Positions 38,299 through 47,557 of a stretch of DNA of 64,000 nucleotides are shown here, one piece after another. Numbering within the stretch: the stretch's first letter is position 1; every line of letters starts with the position of its first letter. The notes beneath the pieces were generated by a model. The model worked only from the letters and a program-made list of their open reading frames with translations, did no database searches and was not told the DNA's origin. The stretch lies in assembly GCF_002592005.1 (NCBI RefSeq), contig NZ_NVQF01000017.1, forward strand, positions 23,778 to 87,777. The letters are read 5' to 3'. The translations under genes were made by a program, and so were the position numbers. The stretch comes from Mycolicibacterium palauense (lineage in GTDB: Bacteria; Actinomycetota; Actinomycetes; Mycobacteriales; Mycobacteriaceae).

Positions 38299-39612
38299 GT
38301 GTTTCATCTGGGATGGTTTCTCGGCAACGGCTACGCGATTCAGCCGTGGGTCGGGGAGACCTGGGCGGGCCGCAACGGGTACGACTGGATGCGCCCGGAC
38401 CTGTACCAGGACATGGCCGGGTCGCTGGAGCGGGCCGGGTTCGATTACATCCTGATCGAGGACACGGTCGGCATCGACGACACCTACGGATCCTCACTGG
38501 AGGCTCCGCTGCGGATCGCCCGCCAGGTGCCGAAGAACGATCCGGTGCCGCTGGTGCCGCTGATGACGCAGCGAACCCGCCACATCGGAGTCGCGGTCAC
38601 CATGTCGTCGAGCTTCTACCATCCCTATATGGCGGCGCGGGCGATGACGACGCTGGACCACCTCACCGAGGGCCGGGCCGCGGTCAACGTCGTCACGTCG
38701 GTCAACCACCGGGCCGCGCAGAACTTCGGCCTGGACCAGCATTACGAACACGACCTGCGCTACGAGATGGCCCAGGAGTGGCTCGACGCCACGACCCAGT
38801 TGTGGGACTCCTGGGAGCCCGGTGCGGTCCTCGTCGACGAGGACGCGGGGGTCTACGCCGACCACACCAAGGTGCACGTCGTCGACTTCCAGGGCAAGTT
38901 CTTCAAGACCCGGGGTCCGCTGAACACCATGCCCGGCCCGCAGGGCAGACCGGTGATCGTGCAGGCGGGCAACAGCGGTCCGGGTCGCGACCTGGCGGCC
39001 AGATTCGCCGAGACCATGCTCGCCCACGGCTCCAGCGTGGAGCAGATGAAGGCATTCCGAGAGGACATGCACCGGCGCATGGCCCTGCACGGCCGCAAGC
39101 CCGGTGACTGCAAGATCATGTTCCTGCTGAGCCCGATCCTGGGTGAGAGCAACGAGATCGCCCGGGAGAAGGAGCGCCTGATGATGCTCGCCGGCAAGAC
39201 TCCGGGGGCAATCGAGACCAAGCTGTGGAATCTGAGCTACCAGTCCGGCGGCGAGGTCGACTTCTCCACGATTCCGCTCGACGAGCCCATGCCCGAGATC
39301 GTCGGCAACGGCGAGGTCAGCACCATCAAGAGCTTCGTCAACTTCGCCCAGGGCAAGACGCTGCGCGAGGCTCTGGAGACCTTCCGCTTCGCCGGCGGGA
39401 TCGACGCCGTGGGGTCCCCGGACACCGTCGCCGCCATCATGGGCGAGGTCATGGACGAGGTGGGAGGCGACGGTTTCCTGCTGTATCCCAAGGTGACCCG
39501 GCACGCGCTCGCCGAGATCGCCGACGGCCTGGCCCCGGCGCTGCGCAAGCGCGGGCTGATCCGCGACGGCTACAGCTACTCCACGCTCCGCGAGAACCTG
39601 CTCGAGTTCTAG
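38299..39612 (+). CDS. FMNH2-dependent monooxygenase, NtaA/SnaA/DszA family
   Basis: 437-residue luciferase-like TIM-barrel enzyme. Family blocks: FHLGWFLGNGYAIQPW, SSSFYHPYMAARAMTTLDHLTEGRAAVNVVTSVN, YEMAQEWLDATTQLWDSWEPGAV, FFKTRGPLNTMPGPQGRPVIVQAGNSGPGRDLAARFAE. Such enzymes oxygenate and cleave N- or S-linked substrates (nitrilotriacetate, EDTA, dibenzothiophene sulfone) using free FMNH2 from a separate reductase; riboflavin lyase RcaE is of the same general type. The GTG start is fixed by AAGGAG at -6. The SBP lipoprotein gene follows after 33 bp. Two flavin reductases at 28.8-29.7 kb are its likely partners. Confidence 0.9.
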   Translation: MFHLGWFLGNGYAIQPWVGETWAGRNGYDWMRPDLYQDMAGSLERAGFDYILIEDTVGIDDTYGSSLEAPLRIARQVPKNDPVPLVPLMTQRTRHIGVAVTMSSSFYHPYMAARAMTTLDHLTEGRAAVNVVTSVNHRAAQNFGLDQHYEHDLRYEMAQEWLDATTQLWDSWEPGAVLVDEDAGVYADHTKVHVVDFQGKFFKTRGPLNTMPGPQGRPVIVQAGNSGPGRDLAARFAETMLAHGSSVEQMKAFREDMHRRMALHGRKPGDCKIMFLLSPILGESNEIAREKERLMMLAGKTPGAIETKLWNLSYQSGGEVDFSTIPLDEPMPEIVGNGEVSTIKSFVNFAQGKTLREALETFRFAGGIDAVGSPDTVAAIMGEVMDEVGGDGFLLYPKVTRHALAEIADGLAPALRKRGLIRDGYSYSTLRENLLEF

Positions 39613-39645
39613 CCGCCGACTCACATTCCCACCAGGAGAATCGAC

Positions 39646-41304
39646 ATGAGAATTTCCCTGCCCCCGGCGCTCGGTGCACGGCGCCGGAAACGAACGGCCG
39701 CCGCCGCGGCGCTCAGCGTGATGCTGCTCGCCGCCGGCTGCGGCGGCGCGGGCGGCGGCGACCGGACGACGGACGGACTGGTGGTGCTCAGCCCCTCCCA
39801 GGCGACCTCGTTCGCCGCTGACGGGGGCGCCACCGGCGGCGCCGACGGCGCCGAGTTGGTCATGAACACCGGCGCCGGCCTGGTCCGCAACCCCTACGTC
39901 GTCGACGAGGCCTCCGGTGTGCTCAAACAGGACTGGTATGACTTCGAGCCGCTGCTGGCCGAGAAGTACGAGGTCAGCCCCGACGGCCGGACCTACACCT
40001 TCACGCTGCGGCGCGGCGTGCTGAGCCAGTCGGGCAACGAGCTCACCGCCGACGACGTGTTGTGGTCCTACGAACGCAAATTCGCCAGCCCCGGCAGCGC
40101 CAAGTTCCTCAACGACCCGATCATCACCGACCCGGCCCGCCAGATCGCCAAGGTCGACGACTACACCGTCACCATCACGATCGACGATCCCGGCGAGGGC
40201 TTCACGCTGCTGTCGTTGCTGGCCAACAAGAGCGGCATCATCTACGACTCGGACCTGCTCAAACAGCATGTGACCGCGGACGACCCGTATGCCGTCGACT
40301 GGTCGAAGAACAACTCCGGCTGGGGCTACGGCGCCTACCAGGTGGACCGGTTCACCCCGGGTGAGGAGACGGTGCTGATCGCCAATCCGAACTTCGTGCT
40401 CGGCGAGCCGGCCGTCAAGAAGATCACCTACCGGGTGGTGACCGACCCGGGCACCCGGGTCACCGCGCTGCGCTCGGGGGACGCCGACGTCGTCACCCAG
40501 TTGCGGCCCGCCGATCAGGAGGCGCTGGCCGCCGACGGGGCGGCCAAGGTCTTCGACATCAAGACCAACCTGTTCAATCGGCTGGCGCTGATCACGACGA
40601 ACGCTCCCTTCGACGACCAGCGGGTGCGCGAAGCGCTGAACTACGCGATCCCCTACGACCGGATCATCGACAGCGTCTACCGCGGAATGGCCGACCCGAC
40701 CAAGGGCATGCTCAGCCCCGACGCACCCGGCTACGACGGGACGGGGATCACCGGCGGGACCTACGATCCGCAGAAGGCCAAGGCGCTGCTGGCCGAGGCC
40801 GGGCACCCCGACGGCGTGGAGTTCACCCTGACCGTGTCCAGCGCGGTGCCCGACATGGTGGAGACCGCGGTGCAGATCCAGTCCTTCGCCAAGGACGCCG
40901 GCTTCACGGTGAACATCGACGAGCAGCCCGCCTCGGCGTTCGGCTCGGGCTCGATCGAGGGGATCTACCAAAGTTTCCTGGCCCGTGACTATTCCGCGGT
41001 GATGTCCCCGCCGTACGAGTTGTCGGTGTGGACGGGCAAGGGCTCCAACATCAACTACTCGCGGTGGGAGGACGAGTCCTTCTACGCCGCGGTGGCGGCC
41101 GGGATCGCCGTGGGTGATCCGTTGACGCCCGAGGCCGGGGCCCGCTGGAACGCCGCGGAACGCATCATGCAGAAGGCCTCGCCGATGATCTTCATCGCCC
41201 GGGTGCGCCCGTCGGTCGCCTTCAGCAAGAACACCGACGGGTACGCCTACCGCAGCGACAACACCGTCGACTACTCGCAGGTCACCCTCGGCTCCCAGGA
41301 ATGA
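39646..41304 (+). CDS. Family 5 solute-binding lipoprotein (peptide/nickel type ABC receptor)
   Basis: 552 residues. Tat/Sec-type signal with an RRRKR stretch and lipobox LLAAGC (Cys about 32), then an SBP_bac_5 fold: LAEKYEVSPDGRTYTFTLRRGVLSQSGNELTADDVLWSYERKF and NYAIPYDRIIDSVYRGMADPTKGMLSPD. Extracytoplasmic receptor for the DppBCDF-like importer, 5 kb upstream. Start ATG with CAGGAG 7 nt upstream. Co-transcribed with the monooxygenase, which links the imported ligand to the oxidised substrate. A strong terminator hairpin follows. Confidence 0.92.
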   Translation: MRISLPPALGARRRKRTAAAAALSVMLLAAGCGGAGGGDRTTDGLVVLSPSQATSFAADGGATGGADGAELVMNTGAGLVRNPYVVDEASGVLKQDWYDFEPLLAEKYEVSPDGRTYTFTLRRGVLSQSGNELTADDVLWSYERKFASPGSAKFLNDPIITDPARQIAKVDDYTVTITIDDPGEGFTLLSLLANKSGIIYDSDLLKQHVTADDPYAVDWSKNNSGWGYGAYQVDRFTPGEETVLIANPNFVLGEPAVKKITYRVVTDPGTRVTALRSGDADVVTQLRPADQEALAADGAAKVFDIKTNLFNRLALITTNAPFDDQRVREALNYAIPYDRIIDSVYRGMADPTKGMLSPDAPGYDGTGITGGTYDPQKAKALLAEAGHPDGVEFTLTVSSAVPDMVETAVQIQSFAKDAGFTVNIDEQPASAFGSGSIEGIYQSFLARDYSAVMSPPYELSVWTGKGSNINYSRWEDESFYAAVAAGIAVGDPLTPEAGARWNAAERIMQKASPMIFIARVRPSVAFSKNTDGYAYRSDNTVDYSQVTLGSQE

Positions 41305-41324
41305 CCCCCGCGGGTTCGCACGGC

Positions 41325-41356
41325 GACCCCTCCGGCCGGACCCGGCCGGAGGGGTC
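41325..41356 (+). terminator. Hairpin terminator after the SBP gene
   Basis: Perfect 13-bp stem (41325-41337 paired with 41344-41356) and 6-base loop GGACCC, all G/C-rich, without a U-tract as is usual in mycobacteria. It ends the monooxygenase-SBP unit. Confidence 0.75.
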
Positions 41357-41404
41357 CGCCCGTGCGCGGGGTGAGCACGGGCGAGGTCGCCGACCCCGCA
41401 CGGG

Positions 41405-41410
41405 TAACGT
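41405..41410 (+). promoter_or_regulatory. -10 element of the ABC ATPase gene (leaderless)
   Basis: TAACGT ends 9 nt before the GTG start codon, consistent with transcription beginning at or close to that codon. Confidence 0.45.
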
Positions 41411-41419
41411 CTTGGCGCT

Positions 41420-42244
41420 GTGAGCGCCACCCCTGTCCTCGAACTCGACGACGTGACGTTCCGGCGCGACGGCAAGCAGATCCTCGACGGCATCAGCGTG
41501 CGCATCGACGCCGGCCAGCAGTGGGCGCTGCTCGGCCCCAACGGAGCCGGGAAGACCACCCTGCTGGCCATGTGCGCGGCCGAGGCGCACCCGAGCACCG
41601 GCACCGTGCACGTGCTGGGCCGCCGGCTGGGACGGGTGGACACCGCCGAGCTGCGCCGCACCATCGGTCACGTCAACCCGCGCCACCCGCTGCGCACACC
41701 ATTGACCCTGCGCGAGGTCGTGACAACCGGGATCACCGGCACCATCGAGGTCCCCAACCGGTGGCGGCCGCAGCCCGCCGACCTGGCGCGGGTCGACGAG
41801 CTGATCGCCACCGTCGGGATGACCGCGCGCGCCGGGGACCGCTGGCCGACGCTCTCGCAGGGCGAACGCGGCCGGGCGCTGATCGCCCGCGCCCTGGTGT
41901 GCCGTCCGCGGCTGCTGCTGCTCGACGAACCGTCCACCGGGCTCGACGTCGCCGCACGCGAGCAGCTGCTGCAGACGATCGACACCCTCGTGGCCGCCCA
42001 CCCCGACCTGGCGTCGGTTCTGGTGACCCATCACCTCGAGGAGCTGCCGACCACCACCACCCACGCGCTGCTGATCGCCGCGGGCCGCATCGTCGCGGCC
42101 GGTCCGGCCGCCTCGACCATCACCACCGCCGCGGTCTCGGCGGCCTTCGACCATCCCATCGTCGTTCGCCACGACGACGGCCGGTGGTCCGCGCGGGCCG
42201 CGACCGGGCCGCAGCCGTCGCCGCCGGCCGGGCCGCGACAGTAG
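41420..42244 (+). CDS. Stand-alone ABC ATPase (YlmA/ModF-like)
   Basis: 274 residues: Walker A GPNGAGKTT, signature LSQGERGRALIARAL, Walker B LLLLDEPSTGLD, H-loop VTHHLEELP. It resembles the iron/molybdate-type cytoplasmic ATPases (YlmA-like) found without dedicated permeases; none lies next to it. The signature SQGE deviates from SGGQ, as in that subgroup. GTG start with a leaderless -10. Convergent with proX. Confidence 0.85.
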   Translation: MSATPVLELDDVTFRRDGKQILDGISVRIDAGQQWALLGPNGAGKTTLLAMCAAEAHPSTGTVHVLGRRLGRVDTAELRRTIGHVNPRHPLRTPLTLREVVTTGITGTIEVPNRWRPQPADLARVDELIATVGMTARAGDRWPTLSQGERGRALIARALVCRPRLLLLDEPSTGLDVAAREQLLQTIDTLVAAHPDLASVLVTHHLEELPTTTTHALLIAAGRIVAAGPAASTITTAAVSAAFDHPIVVRHDDGRWSARAATGPQPSPPAGPRQ

Positions 42245-42269
42245 CCGGGCCCGGCCGGGGAGACGGGAC

Positions 42270-43208
42270 TCAGGACGACGGCGAGGAGGGCATCCCCAGG
42301 CCGGTCGCGAAGTCCGGGTTGTTCTGCAGCCAGGTGTCGACGGCCTGCGTCTCGTTGCCCGAGCCGGCCTTCTGCATCTCGTTCTCCAGCGACGCCAACT
42401 GCTCGTCGGTCATCGAGAAGTTCTTGATCCAGCCGGCGATCTCGGGAAACTCGTCGCTGAAGCCTTGTTTGCCGATCACCGACAGCGTCTCGGCCTCGCC
42501 GAGGGCCCCCTTGGGATCCTCGAGATCCTTGAGGTCGTAGGCGCTGTAGGCCCAGTGCGGGTGCCAGAGCGTGACCACCACGGGGCGCTTCGCGTCGATG
42601 GAACGCTTGAGTTCCTGCAGCATCGCCGGCGTCGACGACGTCTTGAGGGTGTATTCGTCGGCGAGCCCGTATTCGGGAATCACCTTGTCCTTGGATGCCG
42701 CGGTCAGCCCGGCGCCGGCTTCGATGCCGATGATCTGGCCGTTGAATTCCGCGCTCTTGCCTTTGAGGTCGGCGATCGAGTTCACGTCCTCGACGTAGGC
42801 CGGGACGGTCCACTCCAGGGACGCGTTGTCATACCAGTCGCCGAGCTTCTCGACCTGGTCGCCGTACTGCTCCCAGTAGCTCTGGTGGGTGGTGGGCAGC
42901 CACACGTCGTAGAACAGATCGAGATCGCCGCGGGCGACGCCCTGGAACAGCGGGCCCACCTCGAGCTGTTTGAGTTCGACGTTGTAGCCCTGCTTCTCCA
43001 GCAGGTCCTGCCACAGGTGAGTGACGGCGATGTCCTCGTCCCACGGGATGTAGCCGATCGACACGTTCTTCTGAGCCTCACCCTGGCCGGCACCCTCGGA
43101 GCCGCCGCCACCGCAGGCCGCGACGAACAAACCGGCCACCAACAGCAGGCTTGCCACCCGGAAGAGCCGGGACATCCGTGTCTTGCCTTGCACGGTCTTG
43201 CCTTGCAC
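42270..43208 (-). CDS. proX: Glycine betaine/proline-type ABC substrate-binding lipoprotein
   Basis: 312 residues. Signal peptide with lipobox VAAC (Cys about 32), OpuAC fold: SIGYIPWDEDIAVTHLWQDLLEKQGY, FYDVWLPTTHQSYWEQYG and VVVTLWHPHWAYSAYDLKDLEDP supply the aromatic cage for quaternary amines. Osmoprotectant uptake with ProVW. The first 15 bases of the gene are duplicated, giving MQGKT-VQGKT; GTG 43208 has the better Shine-Dalgarno (GGAAGGA), but ATG 43175 at the signal peptide is possible. Separated from proW by 324 bp. Confidence 0.9.
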   Translation of the reverse strand: MQGKTVQGKTRMSRLFRVASLLLVAGLFVAACGGGGSEGAGQGEAQKNVSIGYIPWDEDIAVTHLWQDLLEKQGYNVELKQLEVGPLFQGVARGDLDLFYDVWLPTTHQSYWEQYGDQVEKLGDWYDNASLEWTVPAYVEDVNSIADLKGKSAEFNGQIIGIEAGAGLTAASKDKVIPEYGLADEYTLKTSSTPAMLQELKRSIDAKRPVVVTLWHPHWAYSAYDLKDLEDPKGALGEAETLSVIGKQGFSDEFPEIAGWIKNFSMTDEQLASLENEMQKAGSGNETQAVDTWLQNNPDFATGLGMPSSPSS

Positions 43209-43532
43209 GATGTTCCTTCCAATCGTTTTCGCATGTCAGCCACGTCCGGCGGTGGGGCTTGGCCTCGAACCGATCCGGTTTCACACCCGCCTGGAACTCG
43301 CCCCGGAGCTAACCCGGGAGCTCGGTGGCCTGTCCTCGTGTGTCCTGCCTACGTCTCCTCCTCTCCCGGCTCTCCCGGTCGTCTCGGGCTACCCGTTCCG
43401 CCCGGCCGGGTCGACAGATCGTCTCCACCGTCTCATCCCCGACCCGATCTCCGGCCCGTTCTCCGGCCCGTTCTCCGGCACTGGCCACGGTGGCGTCACC
43501 GTCGGGCGTCACCGTCGGCCGTCCCGGTTCGG
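43209..43532. other. Gene-free stretch between proW and proX with tandem repeats
   Basis: No credible coding sequence. Contains a 12-bp tandem repeat CCGGCCCGTTCT (43451-43462, 43463-43474, partial to 43480) and a 13-bp one, GTCACCGTCGGGC/GTCACCGTCGGCC (43495-43520), just beyond the proW stop. The Shine-Dalgarno and probably a second promoter for proX lie at the low-coordinate end. Confidence 0.6.
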
Positions 43533-44423
43533 CTAGCTCGCCCCGGCGAGCCGCTCGGCCTTCTTGACCGCGGAACGGTCACCCAGGGCCTGGGTCAACC
43601 GGTCCAGGTAGATCGCCAGCAGGACGACCGCGAGACCGCTGGCCCCGCCCAGCGCGATATCGGTCTGGGTGATCGACGAGTAGACGTCCTCACCGAGCCC
43701 GCCGGCGCCCACCAGGGCGGCGATCACGACCATCGACAGGGCCAGCATGATCACCTGGTTGATGCCCGCCAGGATGGTCGGCATCGCCAGCTGCAGCTGA
43801 ATCTTGGACAGGATCTGCCACCGCGTGGCCCCGAAGGCCTCCCCCGCCTCCACCATCTGCGGGTCGACCTGACGAATCCCCAGTTCGGTCAGGCGCACGC
43901 CCGGCGGGGTCGCGAAGATCACCGTCGCGACCATGCCGGGGAACACGCCGATCCCGAAGAGGGCCAGGGCCGGAACCAGGTACACGAACGGCGGCAGCGT
44001 CTGCATGAAGTCCAGCACCGGCCGCAGCAGCCGGCTCAGCCCGTCGTGGTGGGCGGCCAGGACACCCACGGGCAGGCTCAGGGTCACGGCGATCGCGGTG
44101 GCGATCAGCACCAGTGCCAGCGTCTGCATCGCGTGCACCCAGAAACCCATGGACACGATGAGCCCGCTGGAGATCAATCCGTAGAGCCCGAACTTCCAGC
44201 CGCGCAGCCACCAGCCGAGCAGGGTCAGCAGCGCCACCATCACCAGCGCGGGCAGGAACAGCAGCGCGGAGGTGAGCAGGTCGTAGAGCGAGGTCCCCAG
44301 CGAACTGAGGAACTCGAAGAAGGGCAGGAAGTGGTCGTAGAGCCAGTCGACGAACTTCTCGAACGCCTCCCCGATCGGGATTCGGGGCAGAATCTGGTCC
44401 TGCGCGACGAACAGTTCAGTCAT
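43533..44423 (-). CDS. proW: Glycine betaine/proline-type ABC permease
   Basis: About 296 residues. N-terminal hydrophilic segment, then membrane helices and the BPD_transp_1 region: VGVLAAHHDGLSRLLRPVLDFMQTLPPFVYLVPALALFGIG, EAGEAFGATRWQILSKIQLQLAMPTILAGINQVIMLALSMVVIAALVGAGGLG are standard ProW/OpuAB blocks. The start (ATG 44423 or GTG 44426) overlaps the 3' end of proV. Confidence 0.92.
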   Translation of the reverse strand: MTELFVAQDQILPRIPIGEAFEKFVDWLYDHFLPFFEFLSSLGTSLYDLLTSALLFLPALVMVALLTLLGWWLRGWKFGLYGLISSGLIVSMGFWVHAMQTLALVLIATAIAVTLSLPVGVLAAHHDGLSRLLRPVLDFMQTLPPFVYLVPALALFGIGVFPGMVATVIFATPPGVRLTELGIRQVDPQMVEAGEAFGATRWQILSKIQLQLAMPTILAGINQVIMLALSMVVIAALVGAGGLGEDVYSSITQTDIALGGASGLAVVLLAIYLDRLTQALGDRSAVKKAERLAGAS

Positions 44424-45630
44424 CACCGGCCTCCCGGGTGTCCTTGGGGCCCAGCGCGGCGAGCAGCGTCCGCCGCGACACCACGCCGGTCAGGCGACCC
44501 TCGTCGTCGACCACCGCGATCGGCAACGAGGTGGTGGCCGCGGGGACCAGGACGTCGGCGAGGGCCGCGACGGCCGACATCCGGGGTACCTCCGCGTGGA
44601 TCAGACCGTCGATCGGGCCGTCCCCGCGGGTGGCGGCGATCTCGGCCTCCTCGGCGACGAGCGCACCGACGAGCTTGTGCTCGGCGTCGGTCACCAGCGC
44701 CACCGGGAGCGCGTGTTCGCGCATGGTCTGCACCGATGCCGTCAGCCCCGTCCCGACGGTCAGGGTGGCCGCCGGTTCCTCGGCCACGCCGGCCACCGTG
44801 AGCACACGGCTGCGGTCCACGTCCTGCACGAACTGCGCCACGTAGTCGTCGGCGGGTGCGTCGAGGATGTCCTGTGCCGCCCCGATCTGGACGATGCGCC
44901 CGTCGCGCATCACCGCGATCCGGTCACCGAGCTTCATCGCCTCGTTGAGGTCGTGGGTGATGAACACGATCGTCTTCTGCAGGGAGTGCTGCAGCTCGAT
45001 CAGCTGGTCCTGCATCTCCCGCCGGATCAGCGGGTCGAGCGCCGAGAAGGCCTCGTCCATCAGCAGGATCTCGGTTTCGGCCGCCAGGGCGCGGGCCAGG
45101 CCCACTCGCTGCTGCATACCCCCGGAGAGCTGGCCCGGCAAGCTGTCCTCCCAGCCGGAGAGCCCGACCATCTCCAGGGCCCGGCGGGCCTTCTCGACGC
45201 GCTCCTCCTTGCCGATCTTGCGGACCTCCAGCGCGAAACCGGCGTTGTCGAGCACCGTGCGGTGCGGGAACAGCGCGAAGTGCTGGAACACCATGCTGAT
45301 CGTCGTCTGCCGGACGTGTCGCAGTTCCTTGCCGCCGAGCGCCGTCAGGTCGCGGTCGCCCAGGAAGACCTTCCCGGCCGTCGGCTCCAGCAGTCCGTTG
45401 AACATCCGGATGAGCGTGGACTTGCCCGAGCCGGACAGCCCCATCACCACGAACGTCTCGCCCGGCTCGACCTCCAGGCTGGCATCCAGGACGGCCGGGG
45501 TGACCTGCAGCTCCTCGCGGACCCGCTGGCGGTCTTCACCGGCCTGCAGGCGGCGCACCGCGTCGGCCGCGCGGTCTCCGAAGATCTTGTACAGCTTCTC
45601 GGCCCGTAGCGCTGGCACACTTCCACCCAT
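44416..45630 (-). CDS. proV: Glycine betaine/proline-type ABC ATPase with CBS domains
   Basis: 404 residues. MGLSGSGKST (Walker A), LSGGMQQRVGLARAL, LLMDEAFSALDPLIRREMQ (Walker B) and ITHDLNEAMKLGDRIAVM follow ProV/OpuAA closely; the long N-terminal extension RLQAGEDRQRVREEL is also typical. C-terminal CBS pair (about 285-400) senses ionic strength or nucleotides in this family. ATG 45630 begins at the conserved MGGSVPALRAEKLYKIFG. First gene of the leftward proVW(X) unit. Confidence 0.93.
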   Translation of the reverse strand: MGGSVPALRAEKLYKIFGDRAADAVRRLQAGEDRQRVREELQVTPAVLDASLEVEPGETFVVMGLSGSGKSTLIRMFNGLLEPTAGKVFLGDRDLTALGGKELRHVRQTTISMVFQHFALFPHRTVLDNAGFALEVRKIGKEERVEKARRALEMVGLSGWEDSLPGQLSGGMQQRVGLARALAAETEILLMDEAFSALDPLIRREMQDQLIELQHSLQKTIVFITHDLNEAMKLGDRIAVMRDGRIVQIGAAQDILDAPADDYVAQFVQDVDRSRVLTVAGVAEEPAATLTVGTGLTASVQTMREHALPVALVTDAEHKLVGALVAEEAEIAATRGDGPIDGLIHAEVPRMSAVAALADVLVPAATTSLPIAVVDDEGRLTGVVSRRTLLAALGPKDTREAGDD

Positions 45631-45847
45631 CGTCGACGACGCGGTCAGCGACGCCGGCAATCCAGTGGGTGCCCGTGCTCGGGGGCGTTCGGCGCTGCTC
45701 TGTTCCTCGCTCTTCGTTCCCGTGACCCTACCCATGCCGGGCGGATATGTCGGCTCGGGCGCGGCGGGCCGCACCTGCGGGCGGCGCCGCCCCGGCGATG
45801 CCGCCCGCACCCGGCCGGCCCCCGCGGGCCCCGGTGTGCCCGGGCGG

Positions 45848-47548
45848 TCAGCCCCGGATACCGGCGAGGATCCTTTGCCGCACAGACGGTTTCGGCGCGT
45901 CGGCGGCAACCTTGAGCATCTCGGCGACCGAGGTGAACTTGACCCGTGGCCGACCGGCCGCCCGGCCGCGGGCCCGCTCGGCGGCGTCGATGGCCCGCCA
46001 CCCGGAGGCGCCGACCACCCCGGGCCGGCGGTGGCGGATCAGCTTGTCCATCGATCCGGGACGCCCGGACGGCTCGGGCAGCAGACCGGCGTTGTAGTCG
46101 TCCACCAGCGCGCGCACCGTCTGCAGCGCGCAGGACTTGTTGGTGCCGATGAACCCGGTGGGGCCGCGCTTGATCCAGCCGGCGACATAGCAGCCGGTGA
46201 CCGGCTCGCCGGTGCCGGGGTCGACCACCCGCCCGTCCCGGTTCGGGACCACCGCGGCGGCCTCGTCGAACGGCAACCCCGCCAGCGGCCTGCCGCGGTA
46301 GCCGATGGAGGTGAACACCAGGCCGGTGTCCAGGTGGCGCGGCTCCCGGGTCCCGGTGAGGGTGAAGTCGATCCCGCGGACCCGCCGATCGCCGGTCAGC
46401 CGCTGCGGGGTCAGGTTGTAGGCGAACCGGATGCGTGGCCGCCCGCTGGGCGCCGAGGCCGACCCGAGCTTGCTCAGGATCTCCAGTTTGGCCCTGGTCA
46501 GCGGGTCGGTCTCCCCGGCGAGGTCGCGCCGCACGAGTTCGTGATCCGCCTCGTCGAGCACCACCTCGACGGTGGCGGTCAGCCCGATCAGCTCGGGCAG
46601 GGTGAACGCGGAGGCGGCGGGTCCGCGGCGTGCCGCGATGACCACCTCGCGCACGTTCGACGTGCGCAGGGCCGCCAGCGCATGGTCGGCGATATCGGTG
46701 CGCGCGAGCTCGTCGGGGTCGGTGGTCAGGATGCGCGCGACGTCGAGTGCGACGTTGCCGTTGCCGACGATGACGGCGCGCTCGTGGCTCAGATCGACCG
46801 GCAGGTCCGCGAAGTCGGGGTGCCCGTTGAACCAGGCGACGAATTCGGTGGCCGTGCCCGCGCCGGGCAGGTCGATGCCGTCGATGTCCAGCCGGCGGTC
46901 GTTGGGGGCACCCACCGCGTAGAGCACGGCGTGGTGGTGGGCCAGCAACTCGTCGTGCCCGATGACCGCGCCGGCCTCGGGGCTGCCCACCTCCACGTTG
47001 AGGTGGAAGGTGAATCCGTCGCGGTCGGCGATGCGGTCGAACAGCGCGGTCACCCGTTTGGTGCTCTGGTGGTCCGGGGCCACCCCGGCGCGCACCAGGC
47101 CGTAGGGGGTGGGCAGCTTCTCGAACACGGTGACCCGCACCCCGGGCTGGGTGAGCAGCTCGTCGGCGGCGTACATCGCCGCCGGGCCGGACCCGACGAT
47201 CGCCACGGTGAGCGGGCGGCTCCCCTGGTTGACCACCGGGGCCGGCAGGACCGGCGCCAGCTTCGACGTCGGCGGCACCTTCTCCCCGGGTTTGCGCTCG
47301 GGATAGAAGGAGGCGTTCAGCGCGACGAACGGCAGTTGGTCGGCGTCGAGCTGGGACACCGGTGCGATGGCGCCGACCGGACAGGCGCTCACGCAGGCCC
47401 CGCAGTCCACGCACGCGTCGGGATCGATGTAGAGCATCTCGGCGGTGGCGAAGCCCGGCTCATCCGGCGAGGGATGGATGCAGTTGACCGGGCAGGCATA
47501 GACACAGGACCCGTCGCTGCAGCACGACTGGGTGATGACGTGGGGCAT
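45848..47548 (-). CDS. fprB: FprB, ferredoxin fused to ferredoxin-NADP+ reductase
   Basis: 566 residues (575 in M. tuberculosis FprB). N-terminal 7Fe/8Fe ferredoxin: SCCSDGSCVYACPVNCIHP and DPDACVDCGACVSACPVGAI (1-70). Then an adrenodoxin-reductase-type FAD/NADP domain: VAIVGSGPAAMYAADELL, PTPYGLVRAGVAPDHQ, VIVGNGNVALDVARIL, and VAGWIKRGPTGFIGTNKSCA near the end. Supplies electrons from NADPH to iron-sulfur or P450/diiron partners. It lies 9 bp downstream of a diiron N-oxygenase-like gene, a plausible partner. Confidence 0.95.
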   Translation of the reverse strand: MPHVITQSCCSDGSCVYACPVNCIHPSPDEPGFATAEMLYIDPDACVDCGACVSACPVGAIAPVSQLDADQLPFVALNASFYPERKPGEKVPPTSKLAPVLPAPVVNQGSRPLTVAIVGSGPAAMYAADELLTQPGVRVTVFEKLPTPYGLVRAGVAPDHQSTKRVTALFDRIADRDGFTFHLNVEVGSPEAGAVIGHDELLAHHHAVLYAVGAPNDRRLDIDGIDLPGAGTATEFVAWFNGHPDFADLPVDLSHERAVIVGNGNVALDVARILTTDPDELARTDIADHALAALRTSNVREVVIAARRGPAASAFTLPELIGLTATVEVVLDEADHELVRRDLAGETDPLTRAKLEILSKLGSASAPSGRPRIRFAYNLTPQRLTGDRRVRGIDFTLTGTREPRHLDTGLVFTSIGYRGRPLAGLPFDEAAAVVPNRDGRVVDPGTGEPVTGCYVAGWIKRGPTGFIGTNKSCALQTVRALVDDYNAGLLPEPSGRPGSMDKLIRHRRPGVVGASGWRAIDAAERARGRAAGRPRVKFTSVAEMLKVAADAPKPSVRQRILAGIRG

Positions 47549-47557
47549 CGGCGGCCG

